The notes beneath the pieces were generated by a model that was not told the origin of the DNA, did no database searches, and saw only the letters and a program-made list of their open reading frames with translations. Shown here in pieces: positions 6,750-14,536 of a DNA stretch of 64,000 nucleotides. Source of the stretch: JAJEFO01 sp009843725 (lineage in GTDB: Bacteria; Pseudomonadota; Alphaproteobacteria; Rhodobacterales; Rhodobacteraceae); assembly GCA_965243215.1 (NCBI GenBank), contig CBDEUJ010000005.1, forward strand, positions 1,488,001 to 1,552,000, written 5' to 3'. Position 1 is the stretch's first letter. Every line of letters starts with the position of its first letter. The translations under genes were made by a program, and so were the position numbers.

Positions 6750-7986
6750 CCGCACGATCAAGCAGCTGACGGAGATCCCCGTCGGCGACCTGGCGGCCGG
6801 CGACTTCATCCCGGCCTGGGACGAGAGCGCCTCAACCACCAAGAAGGTGGACGCGACGGACCTGGCCAAGGCCTCCGACGTGCCGTCCAGCTTCGCGGAC
6901 CTGTCCGGCCAGGTGGCCGAAAGCCAGATCCCTGCAAGCATCTCGCGCGACAGCGAGCGCGTGGCCGCCATCCAGGCGGCGATCGCCGCGCTGGTCGCGG
7001 GCGCGCCGGCCAGCCGCGACACGCTCAAGGAGCTCTCCGACGCGATCGCCGCGATCGTGCCCGGCATCAGCCAGGCCAATGCCGACCTGCGCTACCTCAT
7101 GCTGGCGGGCGGCGTCCTCACCGGGGCGCTGACGCTCTCCGGCGCGCCGACCGCCGACCTGCACGCGGCGACCAAGAAGTACGTCGACGACAACGCGGGC
7201 GGCGGGCCGGCGCCTGCCGGCGACCTCCAGGCCCGCGTCGAGCGGATCAACTTCGACAACCTGGCACAAGGCAACGATGACGTCGAGCTGACCCCGTCGT
7301 CCGGCGGCATCTCCGTCGTCAACGGCGCCGGCGACCCCGAGATCCTCTCCGGCATCTCCGGCAACGACTTCACCGTCGCGGCGGGCGTCCACCTGGTCAA
7401 CATCCACGGCGAATTCAACTTCGCCAACTCGAACGCGGTGGCGGGCTTCGACATCCGCCGGGCCTCCGACGACGCCGAGCTGGACCAGGCCAACCCGGTC
7501 TACCCGCGAGGGGGGAGGAACATCTGGACGGCGCGGATCCTGCTCGTCCTGGCCGCCGACACCGCGATCAACCTTTTCACGACCCGTTCGGGCAACATCT
7601 CCATCAGCGCGCTGCACGCCGAGTTCGTGAAGCTGAGCTCCGGCGGCGCCGTGCACAGCGCCCACGAGCGGGGCATCGGCTGGGCCGCGCAGCAGGTGCC
7701 GGACAGCGCGGAGATCGTCGTCGCCACCACCTTCACCTCCGACGTCCTGACCATCCCGGCCGAGCCCTCGGACGGCGACGGCTGGCTCTTCTTCTTCGTG
7801 CCCGACGACGCGGGCGCGCCGGACTCCGCCTACTTCGACGGCAACACGCACGACATCCTGGGCGGCTTCACGCGGCTCGCGGCCAACACCCATCCCGGCC
7901 ACATCGTCTACGGCTCGAACGCCGAGCAGGACCCGGCCATCCTCGGCACGGGCGACCGGACTCTCACGCTGGAGTATGACGGATGA
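6742..7986 (+). CDS. Tail/head fibre protein 1
   Basis: The 414-residue protein has an N-terminal phage-fibre part ending in the common 'LTGALTLSGAPTADLHAATK' plus KYVDD motif (residues about 125-150), often found in trimeric fibres. A C1q/TNF-like or similar beta domain (about 165-300) carries GDPEILSGISGNDFTVAAGV, and a separate C-terminal domain (about 315-414) begins near VATTFTSDVLTIPAE. The middle domain recurs in the next gene. Its place after the spike base protein suggests head fibres, though tail fibres are possible. Confidence 0.7.
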   Translation: MADRTIKQLTEIPVGDLAAGDFIPAWDESASTTKKVDATDLAKASDVPSSFADLSGQVAESQIPASISRDSERVAAIQAAIAALVAGAPASRDTLKELSDAIAAIVPGISQANADLRYLMLAGGVLTGALTLSGAPTADLHAATKKYVDDNAGGGPAPAGDLQARVERINFDNLAQGNDDVELTPSSGGISVVNGAGDPEILSGISGNDFTVAAGVHLVNIHGEFNFANSNAVAGFDIRRASDDAELDQANPVYPRGGRNIWTARILLVLAADTAINLFTTRSGNISISALHAEFVKLSSGGAVHSAHERGIGWAAQQVPDSAEIVVATTFTSDVLTIPAEPSDGDGWLFFFVPDDAGAPDSAYFDGNTHDILGGFTRLAANTHPGHIVYGSNAEQDPAILGTGDRTLTLEYDG

Positions 7987-10900
7987 CGATCGACTTTCCC
8001 GACAAGCTCCGCTCCACGCGCCGCGACCGCAAGCTGGTTGACGCCGAGGCGATCGACGGCATGATCCAGCTCGCGCAGCTGGCGGAGAACGCGCGGAATG
8101 GAGCCGGGCATGTCTGGCGTCCGTTTTTCTTCGTGCTGGAGAACGTGGGACCGGCGGGTATCGCATTTTCGACTGTCCGGCGCGGCCACGTCTACGATTA
8201 CGATCAGACGAACGAGGTCTGGAACCGGACGGCGAATCTTGTCTCGCAGGCTGCCTACGATCAGTCGGGGGACCGGCTGCTTGTCGGGACGAACAGGGTC
8301 CGCGCGAACGGGTCTACGCAACAGGATCTGAGTGTGCTCCCGGAGGGACAGACGCCGTCGTCGTTTGAGTATCCGTGGTCCGCGTCGCCGCCTGTGTCTC
8401 TGTCGGGCAGCGAAAAGCTTTTTGCCATCTGGGCGTATCTGGGCGACCCGAGCACTGGCGACCAGAATGCCGTGGCCATTCGTGGCCCGGTGGAGATGGC
8501 GGGCGGATACCACGCTGAGGCCGCCCACGCGATCAACCTGCTGACGCCGCTGATCGAGCAGGAGTTCGACGGCACGACCGGCACGGACACGGGCGAGGTG
8601 CAGGTCGCCGGGGTGTCGATCGAGAACAGCCAGGCCGTGGCCTACGCGATCCGCGTCGGCGCCGCCACCGAGTACGCGCTCGGCGCCACGCTCCACGCGC
8701 TCCGCTCGAACGCGCCCCTCGAGATCGGCATCGCAAACTTCTACTCGAAGGCCGGGGACGACGCGGGCAAGCTTTATCACACGCTCGACGAGGCCACGGA
8801 CGGCGCGCTCAAGATCTGGAAGGTGAACGACCTGGCCGCGATCCGGGCGATCCTGGCCGCGCTGGGCGGCGGCGGCGAAACGTTCACGGCCGCGCTGAAG
8901 GCCAAGCTCGAAGGCCTGAACGACGCCGTGATCGACCTGCTGGAGCCGCTGGAGGGCGACGGGCTGTCCGTGGGCGACGTCGTCCTCTCGGACAGGAAGT
9001 TCCACCGGTACGCGACACCGGGCATCGCCAACGCGTTCGCCGGGGTGCTGGGAACCTACCGGGAGAACCAGACCTACTACCTCGTGACCTCCCGCTCCGA
9101 CAGCCACTTCGGGGCGCATGGCCGCTTCAACGACAACCACGACGCCGCCATCGGCGCGGTCCTGGTCGGCCAGGGCACCAACAACGTCATGGAGGTGCAG
9201 ATCGACAAGGCCGCCTACGAGACGGCCAAGGGGTCGGCGGTCGCAAGCGACGACGAGATCAGCGCCGCCTTCACGGGCACCGTGGCCGGCTCTGAAACCA
9301 CCACGACCCACGTGCTTCCCTACGTCCGGTCCTTCACGGTCGGCGGCAAGACGTGGCTCAGCTTCGAGGGGCAGGCACCCAACTCCGTGCCCAAGCGCGT
9401 CGGCACGCACCCGGACGGCTGGTCGCTGATCGTCAGCCAGGGCGGATCGGTCCTGCTGACACACGCGGTCGACGACAGCCACTTCACGGAGTATCCGATC
9501 GAGGCCATCGACCAGGCGGCGCGGGACGCCGCCAACGCCGCTGCCGGTGCGCCAAACATCCGGGACGCGCTCCAGACGCTCACGGGCGACGCCCGGCTGG
9601 ACGCGAGCGCGGTCAAGGACCTGCCGCAGCCGGTGGCCGGTCTCGCCGGGCTGCGCACCGAAAGCATCTCGTTCCAGGAGGACGTCGCGGAGAGTCCCGG
9701 CGACGAGCTTTCGCCGCTGGCCCAGGATCCGGTCGCCGTGGTCCACGGCGATGGCGACCCGGAAATGCTGACCGGCCTGTCCGGCAACGACTTCACCGTC
9801 GCGCCGGGGCTGTATTTCATTCAGGCGACGGGAAACCACGACGGGGCAGGCATCGGGCATTTCGCGCTGCAGTTCCGCCAGTCCTCCGACAACGCCGTCA
9901 TCGCGGCCATGCCGAACGTCTTCTTCTACAACACCGGTGAGCAGCCGTTCACGGCGTCGGCATACTGGCACGTCACCGAGGCCGTCGAGGTCAACCTTTT
10001 CCTCGCCCGCTTCGACAGCCGTGCGGTCGGCGTCGCGGACCTGGTGGTGTCCTTCGCCCGGCTGACGGCCGAGGACACGGCCGACCGCCACGTCATCGAG
10101 CCGCTGGAGCCGCTGGACACGGACGAGGCGAACGACGGCGAGGTGGTGCTGTCGGAGCACGAGTTCTACGTGCGCCAGCCGGGGCACGGGACGGCCAACA
10201 CGTTCGCCGGCGAGCTTGAGCGCTGGACGGACGGCGCCGACACCTGGCTCGGCACGGCGATACGGAACAGCGTCTACGGGCAGCGCGGGCAGTTCTCGTC
10301 CAACCCGGACTCGAACGTCGGCGTGCTGCTTGCCGGGATATCGACGGACGACGCCGACACCGTCGACCTGTGGATCCGCAAGGCCGCCTACGACGCGGCC
10401 GTCGGACGGGCGGCGAATTCGGGCGACACGGTCAAGGCCGTCATCACGGCAGATGTGGACGGAACTGCCACGACGACGACGACGGAACTGACCTACGCCG
10501 TCTTCCACGGCGACAGCGGGTACTACTCGTTCTCGGCCATCGACCCGAACAACGTGCTGCACAACCTCGCCGACGGGGCGGCATGGAGCATGGTCGTCAA
10601 CCGCGCCAACGACAACCCCCTGCTCACGCATGCCGCCGGCGCGGCCCACTTCGTCGAGTATCCCATCCGCGGCGCCATCGACCAATACGCGAGAGACACA
10701 CTGGGCGACATGGGCGCCTTCCTTGAAGCCGTGAAGTCCTGGGAGTTCGTGGAGCCGGCCGGCGGAATCGGGTTCCGTGAGGTGGGCGATTTTGCCGGAC
10801 AGGCGCGTGACGAGGCGATCACTGGCGAACTCGATCCGGATCGGGAACTGGTGGCAGCGCTCAGGATCACAGAGGAATACGAACTCACCCGAACGCTGCG

Positions 10901-11276
10901 GCTGCAATGCACCATCGGGTATTTCCTGCGCAAGACGTCCCATCTCACCACCTCCGGTGCCATAGGCTCGGTCCAGGTGTCCCTGGCCGTGCAGCGCTCG
11001 GGGGCCTCCACCCGAGTCTTGCGACAGTTGCACGCTGCGACATTCACCCTCGACCAGTTCAACGCCCAGTACGCAGCCGTCAGCAACGCGCTTCAATACA
11101 GCGACTCGGCGGACGTCACGCACGCCGTCGATGAAAGCTGGATGGATTTCTCGAACTTCGACCTGAAAAAGGGCGACCTGCTGGTCTTCCATTTCCGGGC
11201 CAACGCGATCAACGGCAACGCGCGGGTCAAGATCGAAATGCAGGACCTCGACATCACCCTTTCCAACGCGCTGTGA
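7983..11276 (+). CDS. Large fibre/spike protein with duplicated domains
   Basis: The 1097-residue protein starts in an ATGA overlap. Two related blocks are visible: about residues 340-510 and 720-900, each with an 'ANTFAG' start, a 'KAAYE/DAA' helix, a 'TTTT' strand and ending in 'LLTHA...HF(T/V)EYPI...IDQ'. Between them (about 555-695) is the same 'GDPE(I/M)L(S/T)G(I/L)SGNDFTVA' domain found in fibre 1. N- and C-terminal parts differ. The modular make-up indicates receptor-binding evolution by duplication and shuffling. Confidence 0.7.
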   Translation: MTIDFPDKLRSTRRDRKLVDAEAIDGMIQLAQLAENARNGAGHVWRPFFFVLENVGPAGIAFSTVRRGHVYDYDQTNEVWNRTANLVSQAAYDQSGDRLLVGTNRVRANGSTQQDLSVLPEGQTPSSFEYPWSASPPVSLSGSEKLFAIWAYLGDPSTGDQNAVAIRGPVEMAGGYHAEAAHAINLLTPLIEQEFDGTTGTDTGEVQVAGVSIENSQAVAYAIRVGAATEYALGATLHALRSNAPLEIGIANFYSKAGDDAGKLYHTLDEATDGALKIWKVNDLAAIRAILAALGGGGETFTAALKAKLEGLNDAVIDLLEPLEGDGLSVGDVVLSDRKFHRYATPGIANAFAGVLGTYRENQTYYLVTSRSDSHFGAHGRFNDNHDAAIGAVLVGQGTNNVMEVQIDKAAYETAKGSAVASDDEISAAFTGTVAGSETTTTHVLPYVRSFTVGGKTWLSFEGQAPNSVPKRVGTHPDGWSLIVSQGGSVLLTHAVDDSHFTEYPIEAIDQAARDAANAAAGAPNIRDALQTLTGDARLDASAVKDLPQPVAGLAGLRTESISFQEDVAESPGDELSPLAQDPVAVVHGDGDPEMLTGLSGNDFTVAPGLYFIQATGNHDGAGIGHFALQFRQSSDNAVIAAMPNVFFYNTGEQPFTASAYWHVTEAVEVNLFLARFDSRAVGVADLVVSFARLTAEDTADRHVIEPLEPLDTDEANDGEVVLSEHEFYVRQPGHGTANTFAGELERWTDGADTWLGTAIRNSVYGQRGQFSSNPDSNVGVLLAGISTDDADTVDLWIRKAAYDAAVGRAANSGDTVKAVITADVDGTATTTTTELTYAVFHGDSGYYSFSAIDPNNVLHNLADGAAWSMVVNRANDNPLLTHAAGAAHFVEYPIRGAIDQYARDTLGDMGAFLEAVKSWEFVEPAGGIGFREVGDFAGQARDEAITGELDPDRELVAALRITEEYELTRTLRLQCTIGYFLRKTSHLTTSGAIGSVQVSLAVQRSGASTRVLRQLHAATFTLDQFNAQYAAVSNALQYSDSADVTHAVDESWMDFSNFDLKKGDLLVFHFRANAINGNARVKIEMQDLDITLSNAL

Positions 11277-11297
11277 TCATGAAGAAAGGAAAGTGAG

Positions 11298-12131
11298 ATG
11301 AGCGACTTCAACCCCCGCACCGCCACCCAGGCCGAGTTCGAGGCCGAGGCCCGCAGGCTGCACGGCCTGCGCCTGCAGCGCATCCAGGACATGACGCCGG
11401 AAGAGCAGCAGGCCTGCGCCAGGTTCATGATCGACGGCTATTTCCAGCGCGCCGCGACGCTCCGCGTGAACGAGCTCTGGGGGCCGGAGGACATGGACAT
11501 CCAGATCGCGGAGTGCGTGAAGCATTACCGCATGGACAACTTCCAGAACTCGGAGGAGTACGAGACCGAGCGGGAGCGCCTGGTCGCGGCCGACCGCGCG
11601 CGAAAGCGGCGCGAAGCGCAAGAGAAAGCGGAAGACGAGGCGGCAGAACGCCGCGCCCGTGCACGGTGGATCGCGCAGGGCAACGATCCTTCCGTGTTCG
11701 GCATCGCCCCCGCGCCGCAGGCGGACATCGTGGTCGACGTGCCAGACCAGTCGCTGCACGACGTCATCGTGAGCGCCGCGAAGGAGCACCTGAACAAGGG
11801 CGAGTGGGCCGGGACGCTGCGCATCGTCGGCCCCGGCGGCGACCAGAGCTTCGACGAGGACGGAAACGAGATCGACGCGGAGCCGGAGGCCGACGCGGAG
11901 ACCGGAGCCATCCTGGAGGGCATCGCCGGCGCGATCGAGTTCCACCGGACGAGGACCCGGCTGCGGCGCAACATCGAGCAGTGGGAGGCCATCCGCGACG
12001 CCATCGTCTCCGGCACGGTGTCGCCAGCGCTGAAGGCGCAGGTCGAGCGCGCCGCCGCCGGGGCGCGGCCGGGGGCGAAGTACCACGACCTCTGGATGGC
12101 CGTCCGGAGCCGGATCCGGGAGATCGCATGA
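11298..12131 (+). CDS. Phage hypothetical protein with coiled coil (277 aa)
   Basis: AAAGGAAAG precedes the ATG. The protein is highly charged and helical, with a strong Arg/Glu/Ala coiled coil at about residues 95-125 (RKRREAQEKAEDEAAERR) and a second helical region near the C-terminus. A central strand region (ADIVVDVPDQSLHDVIV) separates them. No family was recognised. It lies between fibres and the head-tail joining genes and may be a fibre chaperone or attachment protein; this is a guess from context. Confidence 0.55.
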   Translation: MSDFNPRTATQAEFEAEARRLHGLRLQRIQDMTPEEQQACARFMIDGYFQRAATLRVNELWGPEDMDIQIAECVKHYRMDNFQNSEEYETERERLVAADRARKRREAQEKAEDEAAERRARARWIAQGNDPSVFGIAPAPQADIVVDVPDQSLHDVIVSAAKEHLNKGEWAGTLRIVGPGGDQSFDEDGNEIDAEPEADAETGAILEGIAGAIEFHRTRTRLRRNIEQWEAIRDAIVSGTVSPALKAQVERAAAGARPGAKYHDLWMAVRSRIREIA

Positions 12132-12547
12132 GCTACGCGACGCAGGCAGACCTCGCGGCGCGCTTCGGCCAGGCCGCGATCGACCAGGCGCTCGACGGCG
12201 ACGCCGTCGCCAACGCCCTGTCCGACGCGGCCGCCGAGATCGACGCCGCGCTGGCGGCGTCCTTCGCGCTGCCGCTCGACGAGACGAAGACCTGGCCGGG
12301 CCTGCGCGCCATCCAGTGCGACATCGCGCGGCTGCTGATCCAGGGCAACTCGGTCGCGGACGCGGTGCGCGACCGCGCGGTGGACGCCCGCTCGCGGCTC
12401 GGCCTGATCGCGAGCGGCGCGCGCCAGCTTCTGGACGGCGACGGCATGGCGCTGGAGCGCACCGACCAGCCGAGGACGGCAAGCGAGCTGCCCGGCGTCG
12501 AGGCGCGGAAGCTGAAGATGACGGACGAGGCGCTGGAGGGATTCTGA
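12128..12547 (+). CDS. Mu gp36-like protein (DUF1320), head-tail joining
   Basis: The 139-residue protein starts in an ATGA overlap. It begins MSYATQADLAARFGQ and contains ALSDAAAEIDAALAASFALPL followed by RAIQCDIARLLI, the diagnostic pattern of DUF1320 (Mu gp36). These act as head-completion or adaptor proteins between portal and tail. It is followed immediately by the terminator-like protein. Confidence 0.8.
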   Translation: MSYATQADLAARFGQAAIDQALDGDAVANALSDAAAEIDAALAASFALPLDETKTWPGLRAIQCDIARLLIQGNSVADAVRDRAVDARSRLGLIASGARQLLDGDGMALERTDQPRTASELPGVEARKLKMTDEALEGF

Positions 12548-13017
12548 TGGCGCAGCCCGCCTTCGAGCTGGACCTGGTCAACCGCATCGTCACGCGCGTC
12601 GACGGCGAGCTCGGCGAGCACTTCGGGACGGTGCTGCCCGCGCTCCAGCTGGGCGACAGCGTGCCGCAGAAGCTGCCGGCCTGCATCGTGCTGGTCGCCG
12701 GCGACGACGCGACCGAGAGCCTGGCGCCGACGGAGGGCGCGTACCAGCGCGTCACGGCGCGGGTGCACGTGGTGCACGTGATCGCGGCGGCGAACACGGA
12801 GGCCAACCGTGGCGGCCCCGCGGTCGATCCCCTGGCCGTCCTGGTGGGGCGGACGCGGGGGATCCTGAACGGCTGGCGGCAGCCGGACTGGCCGCGCAGG
12901 CGGGACACGATGCAGCTGCTGCGCGGCTCGTTCGCGCGCATCGAGGACGGAAGCGCGCTCTGGCGCGACGAGTACAACGTGAGCTGGCGCGCGAACCGCG
13001 TGCCGGCGGACCAATAG
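12547..13017 (+). CDS. Mu gp37-like tail terminator protein
   Basis: The 156-residue protein starts in a TGATG overlap with the gp36-like gene. It has the helix/strand pattern of tail-completion proteins: an N-terminal helix (FELDLVNRIVTRVDGEL), a 'LPACIVLVAGDD' strand, a paired 'RVTARVHVVHVI' strand and a C-terminal 'LWRDEYNVSWR' strand. Its position between the gp36-like adaptor and the tube fits gp37/lambda gpU-type terminators. The call is mainly by context and pattern. Confidence 0.6.
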   Translation: MAQPAFELDLVNRIVTRVDGELGEHFGTVLPALQLGDSVPQKLPACIVLVAGDDATESLAPTEGAYQRVTARVHVVHVIAAANTEANRGGPAVDPLAVLVGRTRGILNGWRQPDWPRRRDTMQLLRGSFARIEDGSALWRDEYNVSWRANRVPADQ

Positions 13018-13032
13018 GCACAGGAGGAAACC

Positions 13033-13914
13033 ATGCCGATAGAATACGAGAAGTCCAACGTCGTCCTGGGCGCGGGGCGGTTCTTCATCGACCGCCTGCT
13101 TGCCTCCGGCGACACGTTCGTGCCCAGCCGCGTGGAGAAGTACATCGGCGACACCGTCGGCGCCACGCTCGGCGCGACGGTCGAGCGCACCACGATCTTC
13201 TCCGGCGACGGCGCCGTCGCCTCCAAGCTGATCGACAAGGTGACGCAGATCGACCGCACCATCGGGATCACGCCGCAGGACGCCTCGCTCGACAACATGG
13301 CGCTGTTCCTGATCGCGTCGCAGCCCGAGACCATGACGCCGGGCGACCTGGCGGAGAACGTCCTGCTGCCGATCGAGAACGTGACGGAGCGCGACTACTT
13401 CAGCGTGACGGCCACCGCCGACGCGCCGCAGGGCGTCGTGAAGGTCAAGTTCAAGACCGGGAAGTCCGCGATCGGGCCGACCGCGTTCAAGTCCAAGGCC
13501 GGCAGCGCCAACGCGGCCGCGATCAGCGGCTGGGCGGCATCCGACTTCGAGTTCGACGTCGACTCCGGACGCCTGCGGTTCACGAAGGCCGGCATCGTGA
13601 AGCTCAAGGCGATCAACAGCGCCACGCATGTCGAGCTGACGCTCAGCACGGACCTGGAAAAGTCGACCCAGACCTTCGAGCGCGTGGCCGTCGACAGCCA
13701 GGCGCGGCAGGTCCGCGTCGCCGTGCGCTACGTCGAGGACGCCGACGAGGGCGTCGAGGGCCGCAACATCTACATCCCGCGCGCCAGCGTCTCGCCCGCC
13801 GGCGAGGCCGCGCTCAAGTCGCGCGACACCCCGCAGCAGTTCGCCCTGACCCTCGCCATCGAGGAGCCGGACGGCGGCCTGGCGCAGGTCTACGTCGACG
13901 GCGTGCCGGCATGA
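13033..13914 (+). CDS. Phage tail tube protein
   Basis: The 293-residue protein follows a CAGGAGG ribosome binding site. It begins MPIEYEKSNVVLGAGRFF and has the long beta-rich layout with 'RYVEDADEGVEGRNIYIPRA' and 'FALTLAIEEPDGG', typical of major tail proteins of siphoviral transposable phages. An inserted Ig-like stretch may occupy about residues 125-200. Position just before the chaperone pair and tape measure agrees. Confidence 0.75.
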   Translation: MPIEYEKSNVVLGAGRFFIDRLLASGDTFVPSRVEKYIGDTVGATLGATVERTTIFSGDGAVASKLIDKVTQIDRTIGITPQDASLDNMALFLIASQPETMTPGDLAENVLLPIENVTERDYFSVTATADAPQGVVKVKFKTGKSAIGPTAFKSKAGSANAAAISGWAASDFEFDVDSGRLRFTKAGIVKLKAINSATHVELTLSTDLEKSTQTFERVAVDSQARQVRVAVRYVEDADEGVEGRNIYIPRASVSPAGEAALKSRDTPQQFALTLAIEEPDGGLAQVYVDGVPA

Positions 13915-14414
13915 CGAAGGCGAAGGGCAAGGGCAAGCCGAAGGACGATCCCGCCGCCGAGCTGGAGGTGATGTTCCCGGACGTGGACGTCACCGTGACG
14001 GATCCGGAGACCGGCCACGTCGTCGACCTGGTCGTGAGGGAATTCCGGTTTCGCCAGGGCCTGGAGCTGCGCGCCGTGGCGCGTCCGCTGATCGACGCGA
14101 TGGCGGCCGCGCTGAACTCCGAGGGCGGCTTTGACGCGGCTGCGCTCGACAAGGCCCTGGCCGAGCACTCGGACCTCTGGCTCAGGCTGCTCTCGGCGGC
14201 CTGCGGCATGAAGGAGGAGTGGCTGGCGGAGCTGCGGGAGTCGGACGGCGCCCTGCTCGACGGCGCCATGTGGACCGCGAACAAGGATTTTTTCCTGCGC
14301 CGCGTGGTCGCGGAGGCGGCGGCGAACAGGCAGGCGGCGGGGGACGCGTCCCCCTCGCAGACGTCCTCCACGCCCTCGTCCGGGCAGGACACGGGCGAGG
14401 CCACGAAGACCTGA
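13911..14414 (+). CDS. Tail assembly chaperone, short (G-type) product
   Basis: The 167-residue protein begins in an ATGA overlap. It has a Lys-rich start, a beta part (VMFPDVDVTVTDPETGHVVD) and helices (ALDKALAEHSDLWLRLLSAA). The final 20 residues are low-complexity (SPSQTSSTPSSGQDTGEA). Genes between tube and tape measure encode chaperones that coat the tape measure; the abundant short form corresponds to lambda gpG. A slippery heptamer lies within the gene. Confidence 0.75.
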   Translation: MTKAKGKGKPKDDPAAELEVMFPDVDVTVTDPETGHVVDLVVREFRFRQGLELRAVARPLIDAMAAALNSEGGFDAAALDKALAEHSDLWLRLLSAACGMKEEWLAELRESDGALLDGAMWTANKDFFLRRVVAEAAANRQAAGDASPSQTSSTPSSGQDTGEATKT

Positions 14415-14536
14415 CCGGTCGCCTCACCTGGCGGCAGATCATCATGTTCTGGGAGGCGGACCGCCGGCTGGCCGCCGGCGACGCCGCCGCCCTCCTCGCA
14501 ACCATGACGGCAGGAGCGCCCAAGCCCGATGCCTGA
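13911..14536 (+). CDS. Tail assembly chaperone, -1 frameshift (GT-type) product
   Basis: A -1 slip on TTTTTTC (14288-14294) would join codon 128 to the overlapping frame that ends at 14536, giving about 208 residues. The added part ends with LTGRLTWRQIIMFWEADRR and LAAGDAAALLATM, a pattern usual for the T part of GT chaperones. The extended stop overlaps the tape-measure start (14529), as in many siphoviruses. There is no separate start for this second frame that would explain it otherwise. Confidence 0.7.
14288..14294 (+). promoter_or_regulatory. Programmed -1 ribosomal frameshift site
   Basis: The heptamer T TTT TTC is in the canonical X XXY YYZ register relative to the chaperone frame (GAT TTT TTC). 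It is a rare T-run in a G+C-rich gene. The -1 frame from this point is open to 14536. Confidence 0.75.
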
